Shown here: positions 43,035 to 53,896 of the stretch, piece after piece
Layout: the number at the start of each line of letters is the position of its first letter
Numbering within the stretch: position 1 is the stretch's first letter
Made by a program: the position numbers and the translations under genes
The notes under the pieces: generated by a model
Told to the model about the DNA's origin: nothing
What the model saw: only the letters and a program-made list of their open reading frames with translations
Databases searched by the model: none
Source of the DNA: Triticum aestivum
Lineage: Eukaryota > Streptophyta > Magnoliopsida > Poales > Poaceae
DNA: 64,000 nucleotides
Reading direction: 5' to 3'
NCBI RefSeq assembly: GCF_018294505.1
Contig: NC_057796.1
Coordinates: forward strand, 272,485,906 to 272,549,905

Positions 43035-45275
43035 TTATGCAGCTACTTCCTGCCTAACATCTGGAACATGGTCTAAGGTATAATGGCCAAGCCTTCCTGT
43101 GCGATAGAGATTGAGTAATTTGACAGCGACACATTTATTCCTATCCTCGATTGTTTCAGCAGAAATCCTGAAAGCATTCTGCAAGTGTGTAAACTGGATT
43201 TCTACTAATCTTCTTAAATCATTCTCATTTCCTAAATCTCCCTGAAAAGATGCTATGGTCTCAGAAAGCGCTTGACGAACAGCTCTAACGATAAAATCCT
43301 GCACATAAATAAAGCGAAGCAATTAAAACACGGCAGCTAGCTAATAGTATGCATGTCAGAACCAAGAATTCGATGCTCTTAAAAATCGTTAAATAATGAG
43401 AAATATATCCATTTTCTAGCATTAATAGTAAGAAATTGCAATAAATATTAGGATGTAATAACTAGAATAATCATCGATATTTACCTGGGTATGATCTGAG
43501 GAATACTGCCTTTTAGTATGGCAACTCCTGGTGGGAATTGCATCAGCAAAAGAAGATTTATCTCCGTCTAGATTCAGGTTCTCCCACTCCCTGCATTCCG
43601 TCCTTAAGTTAAGAACTGTAAGAAGGAATTGCGCAATCTCATACTCCTCTACCAAGGAATCCTTAATTGCTCCTGAAATAGAGGTGCATGAATCAGAAAA
43701 TAATATATAATGACAAGTGAAAGCCTGAATTTCGTAGGAGTCTTTACCTGTCAAAACTAGCCTGGGACCAGATTCATCATTCGCAAATATAGGAGATAGA
43801 ACACCAGGAGTATCTAACACATATATATTTGGATGACTAGCAACCTGAAAACCAGAAACTTCCTGTTGTTAAGATCTAAATGACACATTACAATCATATA
43901 AATAGTTCCCGAGCCATGGGATATTGGGTAGCAGAGACAAGAGGGTGCAAAAAACAGGCACTGCAGCTATTTCTGCAATCAGCATGCTTGAGTCCTGTTG
44001 CAATTGTATAAAGACATTTTCAGACCATTGGTCAGTGTGAACAGAAGTAACTCATATGATGCTTACATTGAGCTCGACTGTTAAATAAGAGGGTTTTCCA
44101 AATGATTCAGGTAATTCTTTTTCTTTTAGCAAGATAAGGTACTACGCATGTTCTTAGAAGACCAAAAATCATTTTCCTTCATTCGACTGTATAACACAAG
44201 GTATTAAATCAATCAAAATACCTTGTAGCCACTTATATCTCTGGTTTCTCCTGGATGGCTGCTGACAATCGCATGCTTGAGCTTTCCCTTCTCTGAAAGA
44301 CAACCCAGCCATTGTCACCCAGCAATCAAATCACAATCAAAGCAATCATAGTAATAGGAAAAATAAGGTGCATAAAAAAGCTATTACGAACAGAAAGGCA
44401 ACAAGTAAACTGCATCACCTGCTGCCCCAATCCTTCCAATTTGATGCATCGCATTGATGATGGCCGACTTGCCAACATTAGGGATACCGACCAAGAGAAC
44501 AGTCCCTGTGCAGTCGCTCACCCCAAGCTTGATCTCCCTGATCCTCCCACGCACAGCATTCAACAGCTACATTAGAGTTGAAATGAGCCCCAATTAGATA
44601 CAAGAATAGCATAATAATCATGAATTTAGCCGGTAAATGGATGCACTTAGAATGCACTTGAGACGACACTAGCACGGTTCTAACTTCTAAATACCTCATT
44701 GATGCTTTCCCTGCTGTGTGAATTGACCGCGATGCACGAGCAGCCCCTTTGCTTCATGAACGCCACCCACTTCTGGAGCAGCAACGGCGATAAATTACAG
44801 AGTCAGAAAAAAGAACTTGCGTATATCTGCAGGGAGCCAAGCAGTTGAAATCTCCCCCGTGTGAAGCGTGGGGTTCGTGAATCAGTTACCTCGGTTTCGG
44901 ACTTATCAGCCAGGTCGGCCTTGTTGAGCGCAACGAGCCGACGCACGTCGGGCTCCTCCGGGGAGCGGCGGTGGAGAAGCTCGAACGCCGAGGTGGCGGG
45001 TACCTGGGGGGAGAGGGAGAATCCACGAGCTTGTGAGTTGTTAGTCGAATCCCGTCTCGTCTGAAAGGTGGAGAGGGTAGCGAGAAGGACAGTGGCAGTG
45101 GCGGCGAACGTACGCGGGCGTCGCGGACCTCGAGGACGAGGTCTACAAGGGGGAGTCGGGCGCGGATGGCGCGGTCGGCGGCGGCCATATGACGGTTGTA
45201 CCAGGCGCCGGAGAGGCCGCGCACGGCCGCGCCCAGGCGCCGCGAGAAGGCCTCCGCCGCCGCTGCTCTTGCCAT
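43035..45275 (-). CDS. SIN2: Circularly permuted mitochondrial GTPase, SIN2/MTG1 type (eight exons)
   Basis: Exons (high to low): 45275-45114, 45003-44890, 44772-44695, 44566-44419, 44292-44222, 43844-43748, 43672-43485, 43298-43035. They give 373 residues with GT/AG junctions and matching phases. Motif order is G4 (ALNKADLAD, ~residue 80), G5-like (AVNSHS), G1 (GIPNVGKSA, ~147-155), the switch region HPGETRD and G3 (DTPG, about residue 200). This is the permuted order of the YlqF/MTG1 family, with the family's DAR motif (EVRDAR) closing exon 1. The family matures the large ribosomal subunit; plant SHORT INTEGUMENTS 2 is the mitochondrial member. The Arg/Ala-rich N-terminus without acidic residues in its first ~10 fits a mitochondrial presequence. 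Length matches the ~380 residues usual for the family. The gene faces the ALMT gene and looks intact. Confidence 0.93.
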
Positions 45276-45357
45276 TGCAGACGCCGGACCAGGAGTGTTA
45301 GATACTGCGGTGGGCCGTAGAGTAAGACCCAGCCAGAAGGATTATCGCGTGGGCTAA

Positions 45358-45458
45358 GGCCTTGTACGCTTAGAGGAGGTGCTTAGAAAAATAATGCTTA
45401 AGAAAAGTCTGGTTTATTTTTTAAGCACCTTTCTAAGCACCTCCCATCATATAAGACC
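45358..45458. mobile_element. Short MITE, 101 bp, flanked by TAA
   Basis: The left end GGCCTTGTACGCTTAGAGGAGGTGCTTAG and the reverse complement of the right end, GGTCTTATATGATGGGAGGTGCTTAG, are inverted copies. TAA flanks both sides (45355-45357 and 45459-45461). It lies about 85 bp upstream of the GTPase start, so it is inside the promoter region. TAA/TTA duplications suggest PIF/Harbinger (Tourist) ancestry, tentatively. Confidence 0.7.
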
Positions 45459-45559
45459 TAATGAGCTGCTTTTCTAGGCTGAACTTATCGTCATGGGCTT
45501 TAGCTTTCAAGGCCACGTGCGCGGTTAGACTGTCTGCTTTCCACTTAACATAAAAAAAA

Positions 45560-45735
45560 ATTACGAAAAAAGAAAAACTTAACGCATTATACACCCCTCA
45601 AAACAAAACAAAAACTTAACGCATTATATGATTCTCAAAAATAAAAAAACTTAACGCATTATACTTCTCTCAAAAAATACTTAACGTATTATACTTCCCT
45701 CAACATGAAAAAACTTAAAAAAACCAAACGTGTTG
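45560..45735. repeat. Degenerate tandem repeat, AACTTAACGCATTATAC
   Basis: About five imperfect copies of a 30-40 bp unit (AAAACTTAACGCATTATAC plus TTCTCTCAAAA). More distant copies are visible at 46030-46085, on the other side of the LINE 3' end, which shows the array was split by that insertion. Confidence 0.7.
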
Positions 45736-45738
45736 TAC

Positions 45739-46005
45739 TTTTTTTTTGCGAGAAAACTTCCGTTCTATTCATCTTCAATCTTGGCAGTACAACGAGCACT
45801 AGAAATAATAAAAATTACATTCAGATACATAGACCACCTAGCGATGACTACAAGCATTGAAGCGAGCCGAAGGCGCGCCGCCGTCATCACACCTCTCTCC
45901 CTAGAATCGGACAAAACTTGTTGTAATAGACAATCGGGAAGTCGTCATGCTAAGATCTCATAGAACTAGCACAACAGAACAACAACTGCCGGCGATGAAG
46001 AGTAG
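45739..46005 (-). mobile_element. Retroposed LINE-type 3' end with poly-A
   Basis: Minus-strand insertion whose poly-A is the T9 run at 45739-45747, next to GCGAGAAAACTTCCGTTCTATTCATC. It matches 8780-9025. Only the last ~265 bp are present (5' truncation). The flanks GTTGTAC (left) and GTTATAC (right) may be a worn target duplication. Confidence 0.65.
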
Positions 46006-46464
46006 CGTTATACTTTGTTCTCACAAAAATAAACTTGACGTACTAAATGTTTTACTCACACAAAAGAAACTTAACATGTTACATGTTCATCAATTGAATA
46101 TGATGTGGAGAGTGATCAATGGATGGATTTCTGCTATATGTGAGCATCTTTATTTTTATGGTGTGAGAGAGCCATGCTGATTGGTACTTGTAAAATTCAA
46201 GAACTGTCGGTATCAGATCACTCTATACCTGCTTTTGGGGGATTCCTATCAACAATCGATCCCCAGGAAACACACAAGTTGGCCGCAGCATGGACGGACG
46301 GAGTACCACCCAACACGGAAAGGGATGGCTTGCAGCTCGAGCGACGACCGCGACGTGAGATGGCGAGTCTCCTTCGCCGCCGATTTCATCTCTCGCACGC
46401 TCACGTTCGACGATGGCGTTCTCACGCTGCGACGAGACGCTCTTCGCACTACAAGAAACCTGGT

Positions 46465-46640
46465 AATCTATGACAGATTCCTGGTGATGTTTCTGGTGTT
46501 CGTCACCGATTGTGACGGATTGCTTTCTGCTGTCAGTAAATCCGTCACCGATCTGCAAGACGCGGATGGGCCTAAGAAGGGCATCCCCTCGTTGACGGTT
46601 GTCGTGGTACTGTCACAGAAACTGTCAAGGAACGACCGAC
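46465..46640. repeat. Left subterminal repeats of the CACTA element
   Basis: Several copies of a word of the type TGTGACGGAT / CCGTCACCGA / CTGTCACAGA in both orientations. In CACTA elements such repeats bind the TNPA-type protein. Confidence 0.75.
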
Positions 46641-47765
46641 TGGGCCTCGTCGGGCCTAGTTTTTTTTAGAAGAGCCGAACTGTCATGGATCACGACTTCG
46701 GCTGATGTTGCATGTGTGCCCCGTGTTTGGCTTGGATTAAAAGAGTGCCTTGTGTCAAAATAAAATTGAAAACGGTACCGATTCCTCAAACAAGCTAGAC
46801 AAAAAAAAAGCAAATCGCTCAAATCCTGATCCCGTCAGCGGCCGGCGCCGCCAGCGCGCGGCCGATTGCCCGGGCGAGGGTGCTTAGATCTGGCGAGGGC
46901 GTCATCTTAAAGATCCCTTCTGAGCCCGGGATTGCCCTGGCGAACTGCGGAAGAGGCAGCCACCGTCCGCCATTGTCGGGTCGGCGAGCCAACCGCCGCC
47001 CTCCATTGCCGCGCTGAAGATCAAGTCACCGCCCGCCGTTGCTACAGCATACACTCCCCCGCCTCAACGTCAGCCTGCAGCGAGGTATGTTTCCGGCAGA
47101 AAAAAAAAGAACTCTGAAATTTGTTCTATTTTTGTTAGCTTGAGCATACAAAGAGAAATTAAGATGGCTTTCCCATCCTTAGTGTTGTTATTCCATTGTA
47201 GTTGAATCGATTGAGCTAAATATTATTTGGATTCTTATTCCATAAAGAGAGAAATTCCAGTGATGCAGTTGAAAACCAAATTCCTATAGCTCACAATTCC
47301 AATTACCTTTTGCTTAATCTGCAATTTATTTTTACATGCTTTAGCTTGATGCTGTTGTGGCTGAATTTGCCCATGTACACAAGATAAGAAGGCAAGAAGC
47401 AATTAGTGATTGGCCAATAAACAGTACAGGGGGCATAAGAGCTTGGCTGCATGCTGTAGTACTGAATTGTTGTTTGCAACTACTGAACTATGGTATACTG
47501 GACCAGTGGGTGAGCCATTGAAACAAAGTGGTTTAGAACTCAGTCTGTAGAGGTCAAAATGTCCCGGTAATATTGTAACAGTAAGGAGAGAACAGTAGTT
47601 GAAATGACAGTAAGACAGACTAGTGGTTGAGTTTTAGGCTGTAGTTTACCATTCAGTGTTATATTTGGCTATCTGGAAATAGTTTGTATTTTACTTAGCA
47701 ATTTTCTGTTGTAACTTGTAGTTATTTTATTTATCTGACCATCAAAAGTTGGTTCTTTTTCTGCA

Positions 47766-49877
47766 ATGCAGATGGATAGACGTTGGATTCGTGGTACACT
47801 GTTCTGTCGTGAGTACATTAATGGTGTCAAAGAGTTTATGAACCTCATTCAAGAGAAATTTAGTGAGGATGATAAAATACTCTGCCCATGTAGAGAATGC
47901 CTTAATCACAAATACTGGCATCAGGCCGTTGTGAACAAGCACATATTGACAAATGGCATGGAAACTACATACACTCATTGGATATATCACGGAGAAGACT
48001 TCGATGCAGATGTTATTGAACATCCTGTTGATGTGCATGACATCGAGGATGGTAACAATGGTGATGACCAATTTGATGAGATGTTTGGAGACCTATGCAC
48101 AGCAGTACAACAAGGTCAGAAGGAAACTGAAGATGAAGATGGTAATAATGATGCAAACCCTTCTGAGAATGAGTCTTTTCTGGCAAACGTGAAGAAAGAG
48201 GCTAAGCGACACCTTTATCATGGTTGTACCAAGTTTTCAAGGTTCTCATTTGTGGTGAAGCTTCTTCATTTGAAGTCATCCCATAGGATCACAAATAGTG
48301 CATTTACTGACATATTGAAGCTATTGGTTGAAGCTTTCCCTCAACCAAATACACTCCCAAGGTCGTATGAGGAAGCAAAAAAATCTTCTGAAGGAATTAG
48401 GCCTTGGGTATGAGTCTATACATGTGTGCTTCAATAACTGCATTCTGTTCAGAAAGCAATATGCCAAGCATGACAACTGCCCAGTTTGTGGCATGTCAAG
48501 GTGGAAAGACCCTACTAGAAAGAAGATTCCACAGAAAGTTTTGAGGCATTTCCCGTTGGTCCCTAGGCTGAAGAGGATGTTCCTTTCCAGAAAAATAGCA
48601 GAAGAAGCGCAGTGGCACAAGCTAAAGAGGCAGCCCAGCGAGAAGGAAATGATTCATCCGGCCTACGGTGATGCGTGACAGGATTTCGATAAAAATATAC
48701 AAAATTTGCAGAAGATGCCAGAAACATGAGGCTTGGCATTGCCACTGATGGGTTCAATCCTTTCGGAAACTTCAACACAAACTTTAGTATGTGGCATGTA
48801 TTTGTTGTGCCATACAACTTTCCACCTTGGGCATGCATGGATCAGTCAAATTTCATGATGGCTCTTCTAATTCCAGGTCCCAAATCACGCGGCAAGCACT
48901 TTGATGTCTTTCTACAGCCACTTGTAGAAGATTTACTTGAGCTTTGGAAGGGTGTGCGTACATATGATGCTTATAGCGGAAAATATTTGATCTCCATGTT
49001 GCAATTCTATGGTGCATTCATGATTACCCAGCTCTGAACACTCTTTCAGGGCGTACTACAAGAGGTTATGCTGCATGTATTCATTATGACAAACACCCTC
49101 TTTTGTATAGCCTAAGGAGCAAAATTGGATATATTGGACACTACCGTTTTCTTCCAAAGGGACATCGTTTGCGAAGAAACAATGAATTTGTTGGTCTTCA
49201 TGAACGCAATGATGAGCCGGGTAAATTCTCCAAGGAAGAGTTGCAAGTAGAATTGGAGAAGGTTAGACCTGGGCAACAACAAGAAAGCAGGAAAAGGAAG
49301 CATTCTGACTTGGGCAGCAAGAAGGCTCATGTGCCAATTTGAAGCCGGAGGGTTTGTTTGTGGGATTTGGAGTATTGGGGTGACTTGAAGCTGAGACATA
49401 ATCTTGATGTCATGCACATCGAGAAAAACATATGTGAAAACCTCATTGGGACAATTCTGGGCATGGAGGGGAAGACAAAGGACACACTAAATGCTAGGCT
49501 TGATCTCCAAGATTTGAATATTAAAGAGGAGCTGCATTTGAGGAAGAATGGAAACTCATGTGAGATGCCTCGGGCCCGATATACCTTGTCTAAAGAACAA
49601 GTTGTTCCATTTTGTCAATTTTTATGAGAGTTAAAGTTTCCAGATGGGTTTGCTTCCAACATTTCAAGATGTACAAGTGCCGAAGGTACAAGGCCTAAAA
49701 ACACATGATTGTCATATTCTTTTGCAAAGAATCTTACCTGCTGGCATGAGAGGGTTTCTGGACAGTGATATATATGAAGCAATAGCTGAGTTAGGCAAGT
49801 TTTTCAGGGAACTGTGCAGCAAAACTAGTGCTAAAATACTTGCCATGTTCCTTCCTTGTGCTAAAGTACTTGCATGA
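47766..49877 (+). pseudogene. CACTA transposase (TNP2-like), frameshifted
   Basis: The first piece, 47766-48413, carries a transposase-associated zinc domain (DRRWIRGT, CPCRECLNH, HGEDF), then runs out of frame in an A7 run near 48378. The next frame (to 48678) has LGLGYESIHVCFNNCILFRK and CPVCGMSRW. A third (48726-49037) has the Transposase_21 motif IATDGFNPFGNF, FPPWACM and IPGPKSRGKHFDVFLQPL. A fourth (49103-49342) and a fifth (49358-49627) carry GHYRFLPKGHRLRRN and LRHNLDVMHIEKN. The last, 49644-49877, has HDCHILLQRILPAG. At least five breaks, and the usual C-terminal domain is missing. Confidence 0.88.
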
Positions 49878-49987
49878 TACATGAAGTGACTAGAGCACAA
49901 CTAAATCTCTAAATTTGTACATGGAAATATGGCAGACATAAAGGGAAATAACCTATTTGTCTCCTCTTTGTGCTTTGCTAGACTGAA

Positions 49988-50335
49988 ATGGAAAACAAGG
50001 CCTCTCAACCTACAGAAGACAGCCAACAATCAAACTCTTCAACCAAGGTTGTTGCTGAAGTGCTTGCTGAGCACACTAAGAAGCCAATGTTTCTTAAGCA
50101 TGTGGGGATCCAATACGTGCATGAGAGATCCAATCGTAGCGAACGTGAAGCAGATGTGGCGCAGAGGGAAAGTGCTGAGCTTCGGACGCTTGTTCAAACC
50201 TTGACCAATCAGTTAAAGGAATCAGAAGAAGCAAGGAACAAGCAAGAAGAGGAGAACAGGAAAAAGCAAGCTGAGATGGATGCTAAAATAGAGTTTTTGC
50301 TAAAGCAGATGCAATCAAGATCAGCACAAGGGTAA
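49988..50335 (+). CDS. CACTA accessory coiled-coil protein (TNPA-like C-terminus)
   Basis: 115 residues with no stop. The first half includes KKPMFLKHVGIQYVHERS. The second half is a charged coiled coil (LVQTLTNQLKESEEARNKQ to AEMDAKIEFLLKQMQ). It follows the transposase in the element, where the C-terminal part of a plant transposase_24/TNPA-type protein is expected. It is probably the last exon of that gene; the upstream exons were not resolved. Confidence 0.5.
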   Translation: MENKASQPTEDSQQSNSSTKVVAEVLAEHTKKPMFLKHVGIQYVHERSNRSEREADVAQRESAELRTLVQTLTNQLKESEEARNKQEEENRKKQAEMDAKIEFLLKQMQSRSAQG

Positions 50336-50400
50336 GTTGTTTGTCCAAACAAAATACTGCTGGAAGCTGTGAATGTGATATATCGCTGGAACCTGCTTTT

Positions 50401-50594
50401 CCCTAGAAGTAATTTTGTAGGGAAAACTGCCTCTGATGTTGGTGGATGCAAAACTGGATGCATTTTGCTGTTTGATGGAAGTTGTGTTAGATGTGTTCCC
50501 TAGAAGTAATTTTGTAGGGCAAACTGCCTCTGATGTTGGTGGATGCAAAACTGGATGCGTTTTGATGTTTGATGGAAGTTGTGTTGGATGTGTT
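50401..50594 (+). repeat. Two tandem copies of a 97-bp unit in the CACTA element
   Basis: Copies start CCCTAGAAGTAATTTTGTAGGG at 50401 and 50498 and run through GCCTCTGATGTTGGTGGATGC. They differ at only a few bases. Confidence 0.88.
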
Positions 50595-51029
50595 ATGCTG
50601 GATGGTTAGTGCATCTGCACATGGAAGTGGATATGTAATGTTGGATCAGCACTTATCTTATTTTTAGCATTTCTGCTTTGTGATATTGTGCTTCTTTTCT
50701 GTACATTTCGCGTTCTATACCAAATGAACAAATTTCATTATCATGGGACAAAATTGGTTATTGAAACGAATTAAGCATTCTGGGGGAAAAACACTAATGG
50801 GCTGGATTGGTAAAGAATAAATGGGCTGACAGAAATCAGCATACTGGACTAGCACAGACAATCTAACAGATATAATTGTTTAAATATGGGCCGAACAGAA
50901 ATGACTGGGCCAAGCCTGGAGAAATATGCGATAATATGCCTTAAAACAAATTGGGCTTAGAGCCTGGTTGGACAAAAAAACTGGGCCAAAACAATATTGG
51001 GCCAAAGGCAGATCGGGCTTCCACGTCAG

Positions 51030-51300
51030 ATCCAAGTGGACACCATGGCAGATTCCCTTCATGCGTATCTATCACGGATCTGTCCGTCACCGAATTCAGG
51101 GCCTGGGCCGGGCCTAACGGGGCTTGGGGCCTGTTCCATGACGGGCATAAACCGTCACGAATCTGTGACGGACGAGATGTCCGTCATCTGAAGAATTATG
51201 ACGCGCGATACATGACAGATTCTCAGACTGTCACAGACGGCAACGCGTGACGGATTTGTGCAGACCTGTGACAGTTTAGTTCTGTCACAGATTAACAGTT
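51030..51300. repeat. Right subterminal repeats of the CACTA element
   Basis: At least eight copies of TGTGACGGA / CCGTCAC / CTGTCACAGA-type words in both orientations, denser than at the left end. Confidence 0.75.
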
Positions 51301-51798
51301 TTCTTGTAGTGTCGGCTAGTCCTCATGGACTCGCGGGGCGTGACGGTGGATGCGCGGTTCCTTCGTATGGGTGAAGCGATTGACGTCGGAGATGTGGTCT
51401 CGCTCCGTTGCCACTTCGCGAGGATACAAGATCGGCTGCCGGCGACGACCACCACGCCGGAGAGCGAAGGCGGTATGGGACATGTCGAGGCGGTACACGG
51501 ATCTCGTGCGGGTCAGTGCGTTGGTGGGTTGAACCGACTCGAGAGGAACCCGACCGTAGCCCCGAGCCCACCAATAGCGGATGCGCGACATGTGGGGGCG
51601 ATCCACCCACCCACACCGGGCGGCGACGCTGGTATAAAATCCCCTCCCTCACCGATCCTTGACCTAGAAGTCTCCTTCTCCCACTTCTGGGCAGCGGCGA
51701 AAAACCCTAGATCCAGATCTCCAGAGTCCTTCGAGTGGTAGGAGGGTAAGGTAGGCGGCGATCCGCACTCATTCGCGGTGGTGGCGGCCTCTCCTCCC

Positions 51799-53330
51799 AT
51801 GGCGAACGATGCGGGGCGCGGCCACCGTGGTGAGCGACGCGATGGAGGCGGCGCTGGCCGCGCGGACCGTGGAGAAGGGCGGCAGGCTGGCCGCGGCAAT
51901 GGGCGGGGTGGTGACCAGAGCAAGTTCTCTTGGAGGCGCGAAGACGGCGACAGCTACGACATCTCGACCTCATCCAACATCGCGTCGGCGGAGGACACCG
52001 CGCGATGGGACGAAGCGGCTGCGTCCAACCGTAGGGAGATCCAAGGCGGTGGGGTGTGGGTTCAAAAAGCCCAGGCGTCGTCGGGCTCGGGCAGCAACAC
52101 CATCGGGAGGCAGCCGACCCCTCCAACGAATCGTCCACAGGGGACATAGATCCCTGCTCAGGTGCCCCCTACCAAGAAATCTGATGCGTGTCCTATCTGT
52201 AAATCCCATGAGCGTCCCCCTGTTCGCTGTCCACAAGCTTATTGCGAGAGATGCAGAAAGTTAGGGCATCTTGCATCTGTCTGTGTGGAGTTCTTGCCAT
52301 GCGAATGCATTGCGCCGATGTGTGCGTTTCAATCTAAGGGGTAGAGCTTTTGTTACATACATGATTCCTGTTCAGCTAATCAGCAAAAGGCTAGGGCTAA
52401 TAATATTGTGGTCACTATTGTGGAAGGGGAAACCTCTACTCGTCAGATGGAGTTAGATCTCTCTACTTACCTGGCCACTGATTGGCGTTGTTCAGCTCAT
52501 GCTATTGGGCCAGGGGTTTTTGTGGTCAGATTCCTAACCCTAGAGCTGTAGCTCAGATCTGTTATGTGGGGAGGGTGATGCTTAAAACTAGTGGTGTTGT
52601 TATCCATGCCACTCCGTGGTCGTCTGCGGTTGGGGCGAAAGGGAAGATGGAAATGGCATTGGTTAAGGTAAGTAACGTTCCTTTGGATAAAAGAAGTGAA
52701 AGGAACTTGGCGTACGTAACATCACCAGTTGGGGTCCCCTTGGAGATTGATGCTGCCACTTTGCATCGCCCGACTTCGGTCCGGGTGAGGCTCGGATGCA
52801 GAAACGTGGATGAGATTCCTGTGATTGCTGAAGTTGTGCTGGGAGATTACTTTTATGACTTTTATTATGAAGTGGAACAGATTCTGGTGAAAGATCCTAA
52901 CAGAGACAAAAAAGCTGTCCAGGCTCCTGCTAAGCCTGATGGCAATGCCGATGGGCAAAATTGCCCCTGTCGACCCCTGGAAATGAAGGAAATGATCCTC
53001 TTGTTGTATCCTCTGTTAAGTCTCCTTTTACTGCCCGGGGAGGGAAACCTGGCCCCATCAGGGAGTCGCAAGAGAGTGTGGAGTCTGATGACTCCCTCCA
53101 CACCACACTTCTCATTGATACCATGGCTCAGGAGATGGAGTAGGAAAAAGTAAGCATTCAGATTGAGAAAAATATGAAAAGTAACCTGGCATGCCCCAAG
53201 AAAACTTACTCTGATGTGGTTAAAAATTGCCATCAGGTTGTGGAAGTGACTGGAGACTGTGATCCTGCCCTGATTACTACTCAGGAATACAGGGTGGAAT
53301 CTCATGAGGCTGAGTAGGTTGGTGAGGGCT
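51799..53330 (+). pseudogene. LINE-b ORF1 (gag-like, zinc knuckle)
   Basis: The Met at 51799 begins an Arg/Gly-rich N-terminus. A stop at 52147 interrupts it. Then comes a zinc region CPICKSHERPPVRCPQAYCERCRKLGHLASVC (written from 52189) in which CERCRKLGHLASVC is a canonical C-x2-C-x4-H-x4-C knuckle. Frameshifts at about 52345 and 52500 lead to a DUF4283-like region up to 53153. ORF1 proteins of plant LINEs bind RNA. Confidence 0.7.
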
Positions 53331-53896
53331 GCCTGCTCCCCCACTAGTCATGGAAGAAAACCTACGCTTCAGCCTGAGAAATGCTCATAGCATGATGGAG
53401 AGGGTGGACGAGAAGGCCTTAGCAGCAGCTAAAAGGAGAGATATTGAAGGTACTCTGCAAAGCCCAAACTCTTTTGAAACCTTATCTAATCCTGAACTTA
53501 TTATTAGAGCGATGAAAATGGGGGTTAATATTCCTAATAATGATTTTGCAAGCGTGGATATTCTGAGAGAGCTTGAAAAATGTAGAAATGCGGAAAACAT
53601 TAAAACAAAAAATGAGCATAACGATTTGGGGGGGGGGAGAAATTGATGTTGACCAATACAAAAGGGGATCAGACACCTTTAAGAATGGAATGGGTGGATG
53701 TGAACGATGAAGAGGAAGAGAAATTCACTGTGGTGAGGTCTAGGAAAAAAAGGAAGAGAAAACCTACTGTGATTATAGCTAGACCCACTACTAGAAGCCA
53801 AAAAAATGTAACCTATATGGGGGGGGGAATCTGGAAGCCCTGCTATGTCTCCTAGTAGGGCTACCAGAAAGGGGGTACAAAAAAGAAAAATCCACC

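Larger units (their letters stand above)
46447..51311 (+). mobile_element. CACTA (En/Spm) transposon, 4,865 bp, TSD TCG
   Basis: Left end CACTACAAGAAACCTGGTAAT; the reverse complement of the right end reads CACTACAAGAAAACTGTTAA. They stay similar for about 30 bp. The 3-bp duplication TCG is perfect (46444-46446 and 51312-51314). Both ends carry subterminal repeats. The interior has a broken TNP2-type transposase, an open coiled-coil frame and a 97-bp tandem duplication. Its own transposase is dead, so it could only have been moved recently by another element. Confidence 0.95.
46325..51741 (+). pseudogene. Unrecognised grass gene, coding sequence split by the CACTA element
   Basis: The left part, 46325-46446 (MACSSSDDRDVRWRVSFAAD...), stops at TCG, the CACTA target site. 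The right part starts at 51315 (after the second TCG) and the frame continues without a shift: DDGVLTLRRDALR is followed by LVLMDSRGVTVDARFLRMGE. It goes on through a region rich in acidic and basic residues (VGDVVSLRCHFARIQDRL) to a stop at 51741. The last third, from about 51480, may already be the 5' region of LINE-b. The pattern W-V-F-DF-RTL-DDGVL-LR...RFL--GE looks like a conserved grass protein of unknown function, but I cannot name it. With 4.9 kb of transposon inside it is presumably dead. Confidence 0.6.
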
